The notes beneath the pieces are model-generated. The model worked only from the letters and a program-made list of their open reading frames with translations. It was not told where the DNA came from and made no database searches. Source: Actinomadura chibensis NBRC 106107 (GTDB taxonomy: Bacteria; Actinomycetota; Actinomycetes; Streptosporangiales; Streptosporangiaceae). From it: a stretch of DNA of 64,000 nt. Made by a program: the position numbers and the translations under genes. Below are positions 1-7,228 of this stretch, piece by piece. The stretch's first letter is position 1; every line of letters begins with the position of its first letter. The DNA lies in NCBI RefSeq assembly GCF_001552135.1, contig NZ_BCQP01000040.1:1-64000 (forward strand). Reading direction: 5' to 3'.

Positions 1-1253
1 CCGCGGCCCGCCTCGGCGAGGACGTCGAGCGCGGCCCGCCGCGTCGCGGGCGCGCTGCTGCGGACCATCGCCTCGCTGAGCGCGTTGATCAGCCGGTCGC
101 GGTCGTCGCGCTCCCCGGCGAGCCCGGCGACGCGGTCGGACTTCAGCCAGCCGCGGGCGAGCTCGGTCCAGCGCCCGGCGGTGTCGCGCATGAGCCACAG
201 GTCGTAGGCGGGGGTCGGGAGCCATTCGCCGTCGAGGTCGCCGGACCGGGTGAGCAGCCCGGCCGCGTACGCGACTTCGACGAGCAGCGCCGCCTTCCAC
301 TCTGGGACGTCCAGCAGGACGGCGGCGGCGCGCAGGTCGCGGACGGCGAGGCCGCCGCTGCGCAGCACCGGCGGCGGGTCGAGCCCCCAGCGCTCCAGCA
401 GCTCCTCGACGAGCCGGACCGCGTTGAACACCTCGCCCGCCGCGGCCCGCACGACGACGTCGGCGGGACGCGGGTCGCCGGGCGCGGCGGTGAGCGGCGG
501 CGGGTCGGCGGGGACGTCCCGGAACAGCCGCCCGCCGCGCAGGTGCAGCGCGACCTCGCGGGGGACGGTGACGGTCCGGTCGTCCTCGGCGGCGAGCAGG
601 CCGCGGGCGAGGAGCCGTTCGATGGGGGTGGCGGCGGTGCCGATCCGGACGGGACGGCGCGCGTCGGCGACCCGTCCGACCGGCGGGCCCCAGGTGAGGT
701 GGTCGAGCGCGGCGCGGGCCTCGGGACCGGCGTCCTCGATCAGCGCGGCGGGGTCGGCGAGCAGCTCGGCGAGGCGGCGCAGCAGCCGCGCCGCGTCCGC
801 GAAGCCGCGCGGCGCCTCGCCCGCCAGGTCGGTGACGAGGTCGGCGAGCCGCTCCTGCGAGTACCCGGCGAAGACCTCCTGGACGGGCGGTCCGAGCCCG
901 GCCGGGTGCGGCAGGCTCTGCCGGACGCCCGGCGCGGGGACGGGCGGGTCGTCGCCCCAGGCGAGCCCGTACCGGCGGAGGGTGCCGAGGGCGTCCTCGA
1001 CGCGCTCCGGCGGGGCGCCGAGCGCGGCGGGCAGGCCGTCCGGCGAGGGGAGGACGAGCAGCGCCTCCAGCACGGCGAGCGTGAACCGGTCGAGCCGGTC
1101 GAGCGCGCGGGACACCGCGGCGGGCGTCGCGGCGCGGGACGCGAGCGCGGCGAGGTCGGCGGGGACGGGCGCGAGCAGCTCGGGACGCGCGGACAGCAGC
1201 GCGCGAAGCTCGTCGTCGCCTCGCGCGCGCAACCAGTCCGCATACGTCTCCAT
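1..1253 (-). CDS. Helicase-associated (XPB/Ssl2-like N-terminal) protein, 3' end missing
   Basis: The frame is open from an ATG at 1253 to the window edge, giving 417 residues with no stop. The protein begins METYADWLRARGDDELRALL and continues as a leucine-, alanine- and arginine-rich helical protein with winged-helix-like segments (for example around FTLAVLEALLVLPSPDG). This matches the N-terminal half of the actinobacterial helicase-associated domain proteins, which are usually about twice this length and carry a Helicase_C_3-type domain in the part not seen here. A GAGGGA ribosome site lies 4-5 bases before the ATG. The family has no helicase motor in this half and its role is not established. 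In related genomes it sits near the cold-shock/DUF3027 cluster, as here. Family assignment is from sequence character rather than a search. Confidence 0.75.
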   Translation of the reverse strand, partial: METYADWLRARGDDELRALLSARPELLAPVPADLAALASRAATPAAVSRALDRLDRFTLAVLEALLVLPSPDGLPAALGAPPERVEDALGTLRRYGLAWGDDPPVPAPGVRQSLPHPAGLGPPVQEVFAGYSQERLADLVTDLAGEAPRGFADAARLLRRLAELLADPAALIEDAGPEARAALDHLTWGPPVGRVADARRPVRIGTAATPIERLLARGLLAAEDDRTVTVPREVALHLRGGRLFRDVPADPPPLTAAPGDPRPADVVVRAAAGEVFNAVRLVEELLERWGLDPPPVLRSGGLAVRDLRAAAVLLDVPEWKAALLVEVAYAAGLLTRSGDLDGEWLPTPAYDLWLMRDTAGRWTELARGWLKSDRVAGLAGERDDRDRLINALSEAMVRSSAPATRRAALDVLAEAGR

Positions 1254-1385
1254 GCCGTCCCTCAACTTTAGGTGGCGTGCGCGCCGCCCGTGCCGGGCCC
1301 CCTCAAGGGTAGGAGTCCCCGTGCCATGACCTGTGCGATGACCTGCTGGGGGAGGGGATGCGCGCTCCCGACGTGAAACGCCGGG

Positions 1386-2039
1386 TCAGGTGGCGGGCGC
1401 CCCCTCGACGGGCGTGCCCTCCACGGGTGCGCCGTCCGCCGGGGCGCGGACCAGGCCCATGCCGAGCCGGGCCCAGCTCTCCACGAACCGCTTCTCGTCG
1501 ATGTGGCTCGGCGGCTCGTACATCGACTCGTTCGCCAGCCAGTAGTTCACCACCGCGCCGCCGAGGATCGCGGCGACGGCCGGCCAGTCCTCGTCGGCGC
1601 CCGCGAACTCGGGCTGCGTCGACAGCCAGGTCGCGATGCCGTCGTAGAGGGGGTTGACGATGCCCTCGCGCATCTCGGCGACCAGGTTCGGGAACTGGTC
1701 GAGGTCGCGGAACAGCACGCGGATGAGGTCCTGCTCCTCGCGCATCTTCGCGAGCCCGGCCTGGCAGGTCATCCGCAGCCGGATCTCCAGCGGGCGGTCC
1801 TCGAAGACGGTCGCCTGGTCGAGGACGTCGCTGATCTGCTTGCCCGTCCGCTCGATGTGCTCGCGGATGGCGGAGGCGAGGACCTCCTCCTTGGACCGGA
1901 AGTGCCGGTAAAGGCCCCCCGCCCCCGGCGAGAGACCGGCGGCCGCCTCGATCTCGGCGACCGAGGTCGCCGCGTAGCCCCGGTCGGCGAAGAGCCGGAG
2001 CGACTCGACCACGATCCGCTCGCGCGTAGATGTCGTCAT
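1386..2039 (-). CDS. TetR/AcrR family transcriptional repressor
   Basis: This 217-residue protein has a typical TetR DNA-binding domain in its first 50 residues. The recognition-helix region reads TSVAEIEAAAGLSPGAGGLY and is followed by RHFRSKEEVL, the usual end of the domain. The rest is an alpha-helical ligand and dimer domain of normal length, with a short proline/glycine/alanine tail carrying a PVEG repeat. A GGAGG lies 11 bases before the start. It is divergent from the GNAT-like gene at 2207 across 167 bases, so it may control that gene, itself or both. The ligand cannot be predicted. The domain assignment is secure and the target is inference. Confidence 0.9.
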   Translation of the reverse strand: MTTSTRERIVVESLRLFADRGYAATSVAEIEAAAGLSPGAGGLYRHFRSKEEVLASAIREHIERTGKQISDVLDQATVFEDRPLEIRLRMTCQAGLAKMREEQDLIRVLFRDLDQFPNLVAEMREGIVNPLYDGIATWLSTQPEFAGADEDWPAVAAILGGAVVNYWLANESMYEPPSHIDEKRFVESWARLGMGLVRAPADGAPVEGTPVEGAPAT

Positions 2040-2206
2040 GGTGATGAATTCCTCCGCAAGAACAGTAAGGCATCTTCGACCTGGGGGGCTCCCCCCGTCC
2101 CGCGCGGCACGCCCGAATCCGTGATCTGTCTCGCTCCGGGGCCGGGGCGACTAGGCTTCGTCACGTCGCCCCGTCGCAGGGAGGGGCGTCACCGGAAGGG
2201 TCGACG

Positions 2207-2689
2207 ATGTTCATGTCTCCGCGGAAGGCGGCCGACGGGGCCTTCCTCCCCGAGGACTTCGTGGTGCCCACGCTGGTGGCCGGTCCCCGGTTCCAGATCC
2301 GTCCGATCACCGTGCACGACGTGGTGAAGGACTACGGCGCCGTGATCGGCAGCCTGGACCGCCTCGCCGGCCGGTTCGGCCCCGAGTGGGGCTGGCCGGA
2401 CAGCGAGTTCACGTTCGAGCAGGCGTTGATCGACGTCGCCTGGCTGCAGAAGCAGGGGCAGCTCCGCCGCTCGTTCAGCTACGTCGTGATCACGCCGGAC
2501 GGGGAGCGCCAGCTCGGCCGCATCCACGTCGCGCCGTGCGACGACCCCGACGTCGACGCGGTCGTCGTGTTCTGGGTCCGCGCCGACGAGGAGAACTCCG
2601 CCCTGGAGAAGGAGCTGGAGGAGTTCGTCCGCGAGTGGCTCACGACGGCGTGGCCGTTCGACAGCGTCCGCTTCCCCGGCCGCGGCTGA
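2207..2689 (+). CDS. GNAT-like N-acetyltransferase
   Basis: The product has 160 residues. After a short leader it has a beta-alpha start typical of acetyltransferases (FQIRPITVHDVVKDYGAVIG), a central strand-rich part (FSYVVITPDGERQLGRIHVA) and a final helix-strand pair ending in FDSVRFPGRG. The classical acetyl-CoA loop (R/Q-x-x-G-x-G/A) is not obvious, so the fold is inferred from overall shape and from similar actinobacterial proteins annotated as GNAT-like. GGAAGG precedes the ATG by about 8 bases; an in-frame ATG two codons later is possible. It is divergent from the TetR gene and converges on the small membrane protein at 2721. Substrate unknown. Confidence 0.6.
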   Translation: MFMSPRKAADGAFLPEDFVVPTLVAGPRFQIRPITVHDVVKDYGAVIGSLDRLAGRFGPEWGWPDSEFTFEQALIDVAWLQKQGQLRRSFSYVVITPDGERQLGRIHVAPCDDPDVDAVVVFWVRADEENSALEKELEEFVREWLTTAWPFDSVRFPGRG

Positions 2690-2720
2690 GCCCCGCGAGT
2701 CCCCCTGGGGCCGCGCGGCG

Positions 2721-3149
2721 TCAGGCCAGGCGGCGGACGAGGGCGACCACGATCCGGCCGCCCACCAGGTAGACGACGGCGGCGAGGCCGTAGTTGACGG
2801 CCACCTCCAGCTTGGGATCGGACGGCTGGAAGACGTCCTTGAACTGCCAGCACAGCTCGTGCGCCCGGTCCCCGAACCACTGGACGATGCCGTTCGCGGT
2901 GTTCGCCTCGAACGCGACGAAGACGATGTGCACGGCGAGGATCGCCACGACGAGCGTGGTGGCGGCGGAGACGGCGGTGGCGAGGACGCCGACGGTCCGG
3001 CGGCGGGCGGCGGCCGCCCTGGCGGTCAGCGACCGGCGCGCGGGCGGGCCGTCCTGTCCCCTGCCCGGATCGACGCGGGTCGTCGCGTGCTCGCCGGTGG
3101 CCGTCCCGAACGGGTCCTGGCCGGACGGGCGGTCGGGGGTGTCAGCCAT
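2721..3149 (-). CDS. Small two-helix membrane protein, unknown function
   Basis: I start this 142-residue protein at the ATG at 3149 because a perfect AAGGAGG sits 6 bases upstream; the longer upstream frame has no ribosome site. The first 45 residues are polar and disordered-looking. Two hydrophobic segments follow: TVGVLATAVSAATTLVVAIL near residues 52-75 and LAAVVYLVGGRIVVALV at the C-terminus. The loop between them contains CWQFKDVFQPSDPKLEVAVN. This is the layout of small actinobacterial membrane proteins with an outside loop between two helices. I recognise no named family. It is divergent from the HAD gene across a 311-base spacer. Confidence 0.7.
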   Translation of the reverse strand: MADTPDRPSGQDPFGTATGEHATTRVDPGRGQDGPPARRSLTARAAAARRRTVGVLATAVSAATTLVVAILAVHIVFVAFEANTANGIVQWFGDRAHELCWQFKDVFQPSDPKLEVAVNYGLAAVVYLVGGRIVVALVRRLA

Positions 3150-3371
3150 CTGCGGCCTCCTTCGCCGGGGGCGTTCGCGGGCGGACGGCCGGGCCGGACC
3201 GCGGGGCCCGCTCGTCCTTTTGCCGGGGGTGGTCTGTTCGAGTCCTGTGTTTTCCCTGGTCACCTGGTTTGTGGTCGGGGGCCCGGGTATATCCGCAGCA
3301 CGGGCGGCCGTTCCCGGTGGACCGGGCGACGCCGGTTCCGGCCACAACAGAACGGTTCCCGCGCGAAAGTT
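3150..3371. other. Non-coding divergent region upstream of the HAD gene
   Basis: This first part of the 311-base gap between 3149 and 3461 shows no frame with coding character on either strand. It holds the ribosome site of the leftward membrane-protein gene and a possible rightward -10 element, TATATC at 3288-3293, with only a poor -35 match (TGGTTT at 3265-3270, 17-base spacer). If that promoter is real, the HAD messenger has a leader of about 160 bases that includes the hairpin at 3372-3425. I see no tRNA or known riboswitch. Confidence 0.4.
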
Positions 3372-3425
3372 CCCGCGCTCTCCTACTCGGATCCCGTCGC
3401 ATCGCCACTACCAGGAGAGCGCGGG
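3372..3425 (+). terminator. Perfect 13-bp hairpin with T-run: attenuator or terminator in the HAD leader
   Basis: CCCGCGCTCTCCT (3372-3384) is the exact reverse complement of AGGAGAGCGCGGG (3413-3425), with a 28-base loop, and TTTTC follows directly on the plus strand. This is the form of an intrinsic terminator, yet it lies 35 bases upstream of the HAD start with no plus-strand gene before it. It may therefore attenuate the HAD transcript or end a short leader RNA. Structure is directly visible; function is inference. Confidence 0.6.
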
Positions 3426-3460
3426 TTTTCGCGTGTGTCCAGCCCCTTAACCTGGTGGGC

Positions 3461-4117
3461 GTGCTCGATCTCGACCCCCTGGAATCGTCCGGCGGCGCGT
3501 TCGCGCTCGGATTCGACCTCGATCTGACCCTGGCGGACACGCGCGCCGGGATCAGCGCCGTGTACGCGGCGATCGCCGCGCGGACCGGCGTCGCCATCGA
3601 CACCGACGCCGTGGTGCGGCGGCTCGGCCCCCCGCTGGAGGAGGAGCTCGCCTACTGGTTCCCGCCCGAGCGGGTGCCCGCGATGGTGGAGCTGTACCGG
3701 GAGATCTACCCGGGCCTCGCCATTCCCGCGACCCTGCCGATGCCCGGTGCGGCGGCGGCTGTGGACGCCGTGCGCGCCCGCGGCGGACGCGTCATCGTCG
3801 TCTCCGGCAAGAACCAGGCCGACACCGAGCGGACCGTCCGGTACCTGGGGCTGGAGGCCGACGCGGTGGTCGGCGGCCTGTTCGGCGCCGACAAGGGCGC
3901 GGCCCTCCGCGAGCACGGCGCCGCCGCCTACATCGGCGACCACACCGGGGACGTGGACGCGGCCCGCGCGGCGTCCGCCGTCGCGGTCGGGGTGGCGACA
4001 GGCGCGTTCGATTCGGCCGCGCTCACGGCGTATGGCGCGGACGTCGTCCTGCCCGACCTGCTGGCGTTTCCCGAATGGCTCGGCGGGTTCTCCGCGGCCC
4101 GCGCGCCGGCGCGCTAG
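3461..4117 (+). CDS. HAD-superfamily phosphatase (phosphoglycolate phosphatase-like)
   Basis: The 218-residue product contains the HAD motifs in order: motif I FDLDLTLADT near residue 15 (nucleophile aspartate and the DxDxT pattern), an all-helical cap, motif II VIVVSG, a lysine in GLFGADKG, and motif IV GDHTGDVDAARAA. Length and cap type fit the Gph/PGP group, but the natural phosphate ester cannot be read from the sequence. I chose the GTG at 3461; the frame extends upstream to 3269 but passes through the hairpin and has no ribosome site. An alternative GTG is at 3455. The gene stands alone, with the cold-shock gene 164 bases downstream on the same strand. Confidence 0.8.
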   Translation: MLDLDPLESSGGAFALGFDLDLTLADTRAGISAVYAAIAARTGVAIDTDAVVRRLGPPLEEELAYWFPPERVPAMVELYREIYPGLAIPATLPMPGAAAAVDAVRARGGRVIVVSGKNQADTERTVRYLGLEADAVVGGLFGADKGAALREHGAAAYIGDHTGDVDAARAASAVAVGVATGAFDSAALTAYGADVVLPDLLAFPEWLGGFSAARAPAR

Positions 4118-4206
4118 TCGTGAGCTGCGGCGCGATATTCGGATGCCGCCGGAGCACCGCCGGGATAGCGTCGGACGGGCGGCCCACGGGCCTCCGGTAA
4201 GGGAAC

Positions 4207-4222
4207 CCGGTGTGTACACCGG
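4207..4222. promoter_or_regulatory. 16-bp inverted repeat upstream of the cold-shock gene
   Basis: CCGGTGT (4207-4213) and ACACCGG (4216-4222) are exact reverse complements separated by GT. The repeat lies 60 bases before the cold-shock start and just upstream of a possible -10, TAATCT at 4238-4243, so it would cover the -35 position. It may be a repressor site; the regulator is unknown. Confidence 0.4.
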
Positions 4223-4281
4223 CCCTTGGCGAGGCACTAATCTTGAGGTCGATTCAGGACGATTACCGAACGAGGTCTCCG

Positions 4282-4680
4282 GTGCCGACTGGCAAGGTCA
4301 AGTGGTACGACTCCGACAAGGGGTTCGGCTTCCTCACCCGCGACGACGGAGGTGAGGTCTTCGTGCACTCCTCGGCGCTGCCGGGCGGGGTCACGACGCT
4401 CCGGCCGGGCCAGCGCATCGAGTTCGGCGTGGTCGAGGGGCGCAGAGGCCAGCAGGCGCTCCAGGTCCGGGTCCTGGAGACGCTCCCCTCGGTCGAGAAG
4501 ACCATCGCGAAGCAGCGGCGCAAGAAGCCGGACGAGATGGTCGTCATCACCGAGGACCTGATCAAGCTGCTGGACGGGATCTCCAACACCTACCGGCGCG
4601 GCAAGCACCCCGCCCCGGCGGAGGCCAAGAAGATCGCGACCGTGCTGCGCGCCGTCGCCGACGACCTGGCCGCGCCCTAG
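4282..4680 (+). CDS. Cold-shock domain protein with C-terminal extension
   Basis: The 132-residue product begins with a cold-shock domain: TGKVKWYDSDKGFGFLTRDD carries RNP1-like KGFGF and is followed by VFVHSSAL, the RNP2-like nucleic-acid binding patch. The first 65 residues are the OB-fold; the rest is a basic helical extension (IAKQRRKKPDEMVVI) ending in a helix-rich tail. Classical Csp proteins stop near 67 residues, so this is the extended actinobacterial type found beside DUF3027 genes. The start is a GTG with GAGG 7 bases upstream. Likely a cytoplasmic single-stranded RNA/DNA binder. It converges on the MFS gene ending at 4699. Confidence 0.92.
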   Translation: MPTGKVKWYDSDKGFGFLTRDDGGEVFVHSSALPGGVTTLRPGQRIEFGVVEGRRGQQALQVRVLETLPSVEKTIAKQRRKKPDEMVVITEDLIKLLDGISNTYRRGKHPAPAEAKKIATVLRAVADDLAAP

Positions 4681-4698
4681 CCGTTCGGCGAGGCGGTC

Positions 4699-6129
4699 TC
4701 AGGTGCGCATCTCCGGGTGCGCGTCCGTGATCGTGGGATGGGCCCGGCTCTCCCGGGTGTCCCGGCCGTCCCGGCTGCCGCGGCGGCGCGTCCCGGCCTG
4801 CCTGCTGAGCAGCCAGGCGAACGAGGCGGCGAGCGCGGCCGAGACGACCGCGAGGGCGAGCTGGCCGTCCGCCACGATCGACATGCCGAGGCCGAGCAGC
4901 CCGCCGACCACCCAGGCGAGCTGGTGCAGGGTCTCCGAGACCGCGAACGTGGAGGAGCGCATCTCCTCGCCGATCTCGCGCTGGACGACCGCGTCCATGG
5001 ACAGCTTGCCGAGCACCTGGCCGAGGCCCGCCGCCGTCGCCACCGCGAGCGCCGCCCACAGCCCGAAGAAGGCGGCGCTCGCCGCCGCGACCGCCGTGAC
5101 GGCCGCGAGCGTCGCCGACACGATGAACCGGGGCGCCCGCGCCTTCATCCACGCGCCGAGCGCCGTGCCGATCAGGCCGCCCGCCCCGGCGGACGCCGCG
5201 AGCAGGCCGAGCGCCACCTTGTGGGACACCGGGTCGAACCGCTCCTGGCGCAGCAGGAACGCCAGGTAGATGATCAGGAAGCCGGAGAAGGCGCGCAGCA
5301 CGGCGTTCGCCTGCATCGCCTCCGCGACGACGGGGCCGACGCGGGGGAACGTCCGCCAGTGCCTGGCGCCCCGCACGGCGGCGCCCTCGCCGTCGTCCGG
5401 GCGGCACTCCGCCTCCGGGACGTCGACGTGCTGCGGCAGCCGCATGGTGAACACGACGCCGAGCAGGAACACGATCGTGCCGATGCGCAGCACCCAGTCG
5501 GCGCCGATCAGCAGCGCGAGGCCCGCGCCGACCGGCGCGGTGACCGACGCGGCGATCAGCCCGGCGAACGAGGCCCGCGCGTTCGCCGTGACGAGCGTGA
5601 TCTGGTCGGGCAGGACGCGCGGCGTGACGGCCGCGCGCAGCACCCCGAACGCCTTGGACAGGACGAGCACCCCGAACGCGGCGGGCAGGAACGTGACCTG
5701 GTCGCCGTGCGGGAGCGCGCTCGCCATCGCCCAGCACAGCAGCGCGCGGATCACGAACGAGCTCGCGATCGCGTACCGGCGGACGTGCCGGGCCCGGTCG
5801 AGCGCCGGGCCGATCAGCGGCGCGACCAGCGCGAACGGCGCCATCGTCACGACGAGGTACAGCGCGATCTGGCCGCGCGCCTGGTTGACGTCCAGGCCGA
5901 AGAACAGCGTGCCCGCGAGCGCGACGGTGACGAGCGCGTCGCCCGCCGCGTTGAACGCCGACGCCTCGATGAGGCTGCCGAGGCCGCTGCGTCCGGCCCC
6001 GTTCGCGTGCGTGACCCGGCGGGTCAGCCGCCCGGTCCCGAGCATGGCGGAGCGGGCGCCGCGCAGCGGCAGCGCCGATCCCTCGGCGGCGGCGCGCACG
6101 GCCCGCCCGAGCCGCGTCCGGTCACCCAT
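4699..6129 (-). CDS. MFS transporter of the cold-shock/DUF3027 locus
   Basis: The 476-residue protein has about 12 hydrophobic segments in two groups of six, starting at FNAAGDALVTVALAGTLFF and ending at LALAVVSAALAASFAWLL. Between the second and third helices it has GPALDRARHVRRYAIASS, in the place of the MFS loop 2-3 signature. A charged central loop (DVPEAECRPDDGEG) separates the halves. The start is set at the ATG at 6129; the frame runs to 6213 without a ribosome site. The C-terminus is an arginine-rich cytoplasmic tail (AGTRRRGSRDGRDTRESRA). It is divergent from the DUF3027 gene and is usually found there in actinobacteria, but its substrate is unknown. Confidence 0.82.
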   Translation of the reverse strand: MGDRTRLGRAVRAAAEGSALPLRGARSAMLGTGRLTRRVTHANGAGRSGLGSLIEASAFNAAGDALVTVALAGTLFFGLDVNQARGQIALYLVVTMAPFALVAPLIGPALDRARHVRRYAIASSFVIRALLCWAMASALPHGDQVTFLPAAFGVLVLSKAFGVLRAAVTPRVLPDQITLVTANARASFAGLIAASVTAPVGAGLALLIGADWVLRIGTIVFLLGVVFTMRLPQHVDVPEAECRPDDGEGAAVRGARHWRTFPRVGPVVAEAMQANAVLRAFSGFLIIYLAFLLRQERFDPVSHKVALGLLAASAGAGGLIGTALGAWMKARAPRFIVSATLAAVTAVAAASAAFFGLWAALAVATAAGLGQVLGKLSMDAVVQREIGEEMRSSTFAVSETLHQLAWVVGGLLGLGMSIVADGQLALAVVSAALAASFAWLLSRQAGTRRRGSRDGRDTRESRAHPTITDAHPEMRT

Positions 6130-6329
6130 GCGCCCTGATCTCTCCCTGCGGTCGTTCGGGCCGTTCGCCGGGGTGCGCGCCCCCGAAGCGATTCGGCCGA
6201 TACGGCGACCCAACTGAGACTACGTTCCCCGCGGCGATGCGGCCTCACCTCCGTTCCGGCGGCGGGGGATTTCACGTTCGGGGTGGGCGGGGTGCCCGGA
6301 CACGTCGTTCCATGGGCGAGAATCGACAT

Positions 6330-7226
6330 GTGAGCCCATTGCGTCAGACCAGCCCCGCGCGGTCCGCGTCCGCGCGCACCACCTCAGGGCCCGCCCGGCG
6401 GACCCGCACGCCCGCCGTCGACGCCGCCTGCGCCGAGGCCGTCGACCTCGCCCGCGAGGCCGCGGCGGAGACGGCGCGGCCCGGCCAGGTCGGCGAGCAC
6501 CTCGGCCTGCGGGCCGAGGGCGACCGCGTGGTCACGCACTATTTCGAGTGCCTCGACCCGGCGTACGAGGGCTGGCGGTGGGCGGTCACGGTGACGCGGG
6601 CGTCGCGGGCCAAGGTCGTCACGGTCAGCGAGTGCGTCCTGCTGCCGGGCGACGACGCCCTGCTCGCCCCGCCGTGGGTGCCGTGGCTTGAGCGGCTGCG
6701 CCCCGGCGACCTCGGGCCCGGCGACCTGCTGCCGACCGCGCCTGACGACGTCCGGCTCGCGCCCGGCTACACGGCGGTCGACGACTCGGCCGACCGGCAG
6801 GCGGAGTGGGAGCTCGGGCTCGGCCGCGTCCGGGTGCTGTCCAGGGAGGGCCGGGACGAGGCGGCCGAACGCTGGTACGAAGGCGTCGGCGGGCCGCGCG
6901 CCCCGATCGCCGCCTCCGCCCCGGCGCAGTGCTCGACCTGCGGGTTCTTCGTCGCGCTGGCGGGCGAGCTGCGGCAGATGTTCGGGGTGTGCGCGAACGA
7001 GTACGCGCCCGACGACGGGCGGGTCGTGTCCGCCGACCACGGGTGCGGGGCGCATTCGGAGGCCGTGTCGCTCCCGGCGGTGTCCGAGCACAACCCGCCG
7101 GTGATCGACGAACTGGGGTACGAGGTCGTCCCCGCGAGCCCGGCCGCCGGTACTGCGGAGGGCATCGCGGAGGACCTCGCCGAGGACATCGCGCCCCTGG
7201 ACGACGAGGCCCTCGGCCACAGCTGA
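6330..7226 (+). CDS. DUF3027 family protein
   Basis: The 298-residue product matches the actinobacterial DUF3027 family. It has an N-terminal basic stretch, then AVDAACAEAVDLAREAA, GDRVVTHYFECLDPAYEGWR, WAVTVTRASRAKVVTVSECV, PPWVPWLERLRPGDLGPGDL and a cysteine-containing C-terminal part (CSTCGFFVALAGELRQMFGV, then CANE and a later CGAH). The last part resembles a small metal-binding region with CxxC, C and C. The start is uncertain: GTG 6330 is used, and ATG 6312 in the same frame is the alternative; neither has a strong ribosome site. Only 2 bases separate its stop from the sacsin-like gene, so the two are almost certainly translated together. Function unknown. Confidence 0.85.
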   Translation: MSPLRQTSPARSASARTTSGPARRTRTPAVDAACAEAVDLAREAAAETARPGQVGEHLGLRAEGDRVVTHYFECLDPAYEGWRWAVTVTRASRAKVVTVSECVLLPGDDALLAPPWVPWLERLRPGDLGPGDLLPTAPDDVRLAPGYTAVDDSADRQAEWELGLGRVRVLSREGRDEAAERWYEGVGGPRAPIAASAPAQCSTCGFFVALAGELRQMFGVCANEYAPDDGRVVSADHGCGAHSEAVSLPAVSEHNPPVIDELGYEVVPASPAAGTAEGIAEDLAEDIAPLDDEALGHS

Positions 7227-7228
7227 CC

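Noticed and set aside
2083-2096. GGGGGG-CT-CCCCCC palindrome in the TetR spacer
   Set aside because: A two-base loop cannot form; it is G/C run symmetry expected by chance in this GC-rich window.
3230-3250. TTCGAGTCC resembling a tRNA T-loop
   Set aside because: The flanking bases do not pair into a T-stem and no acceptor or anticodon arm is present.
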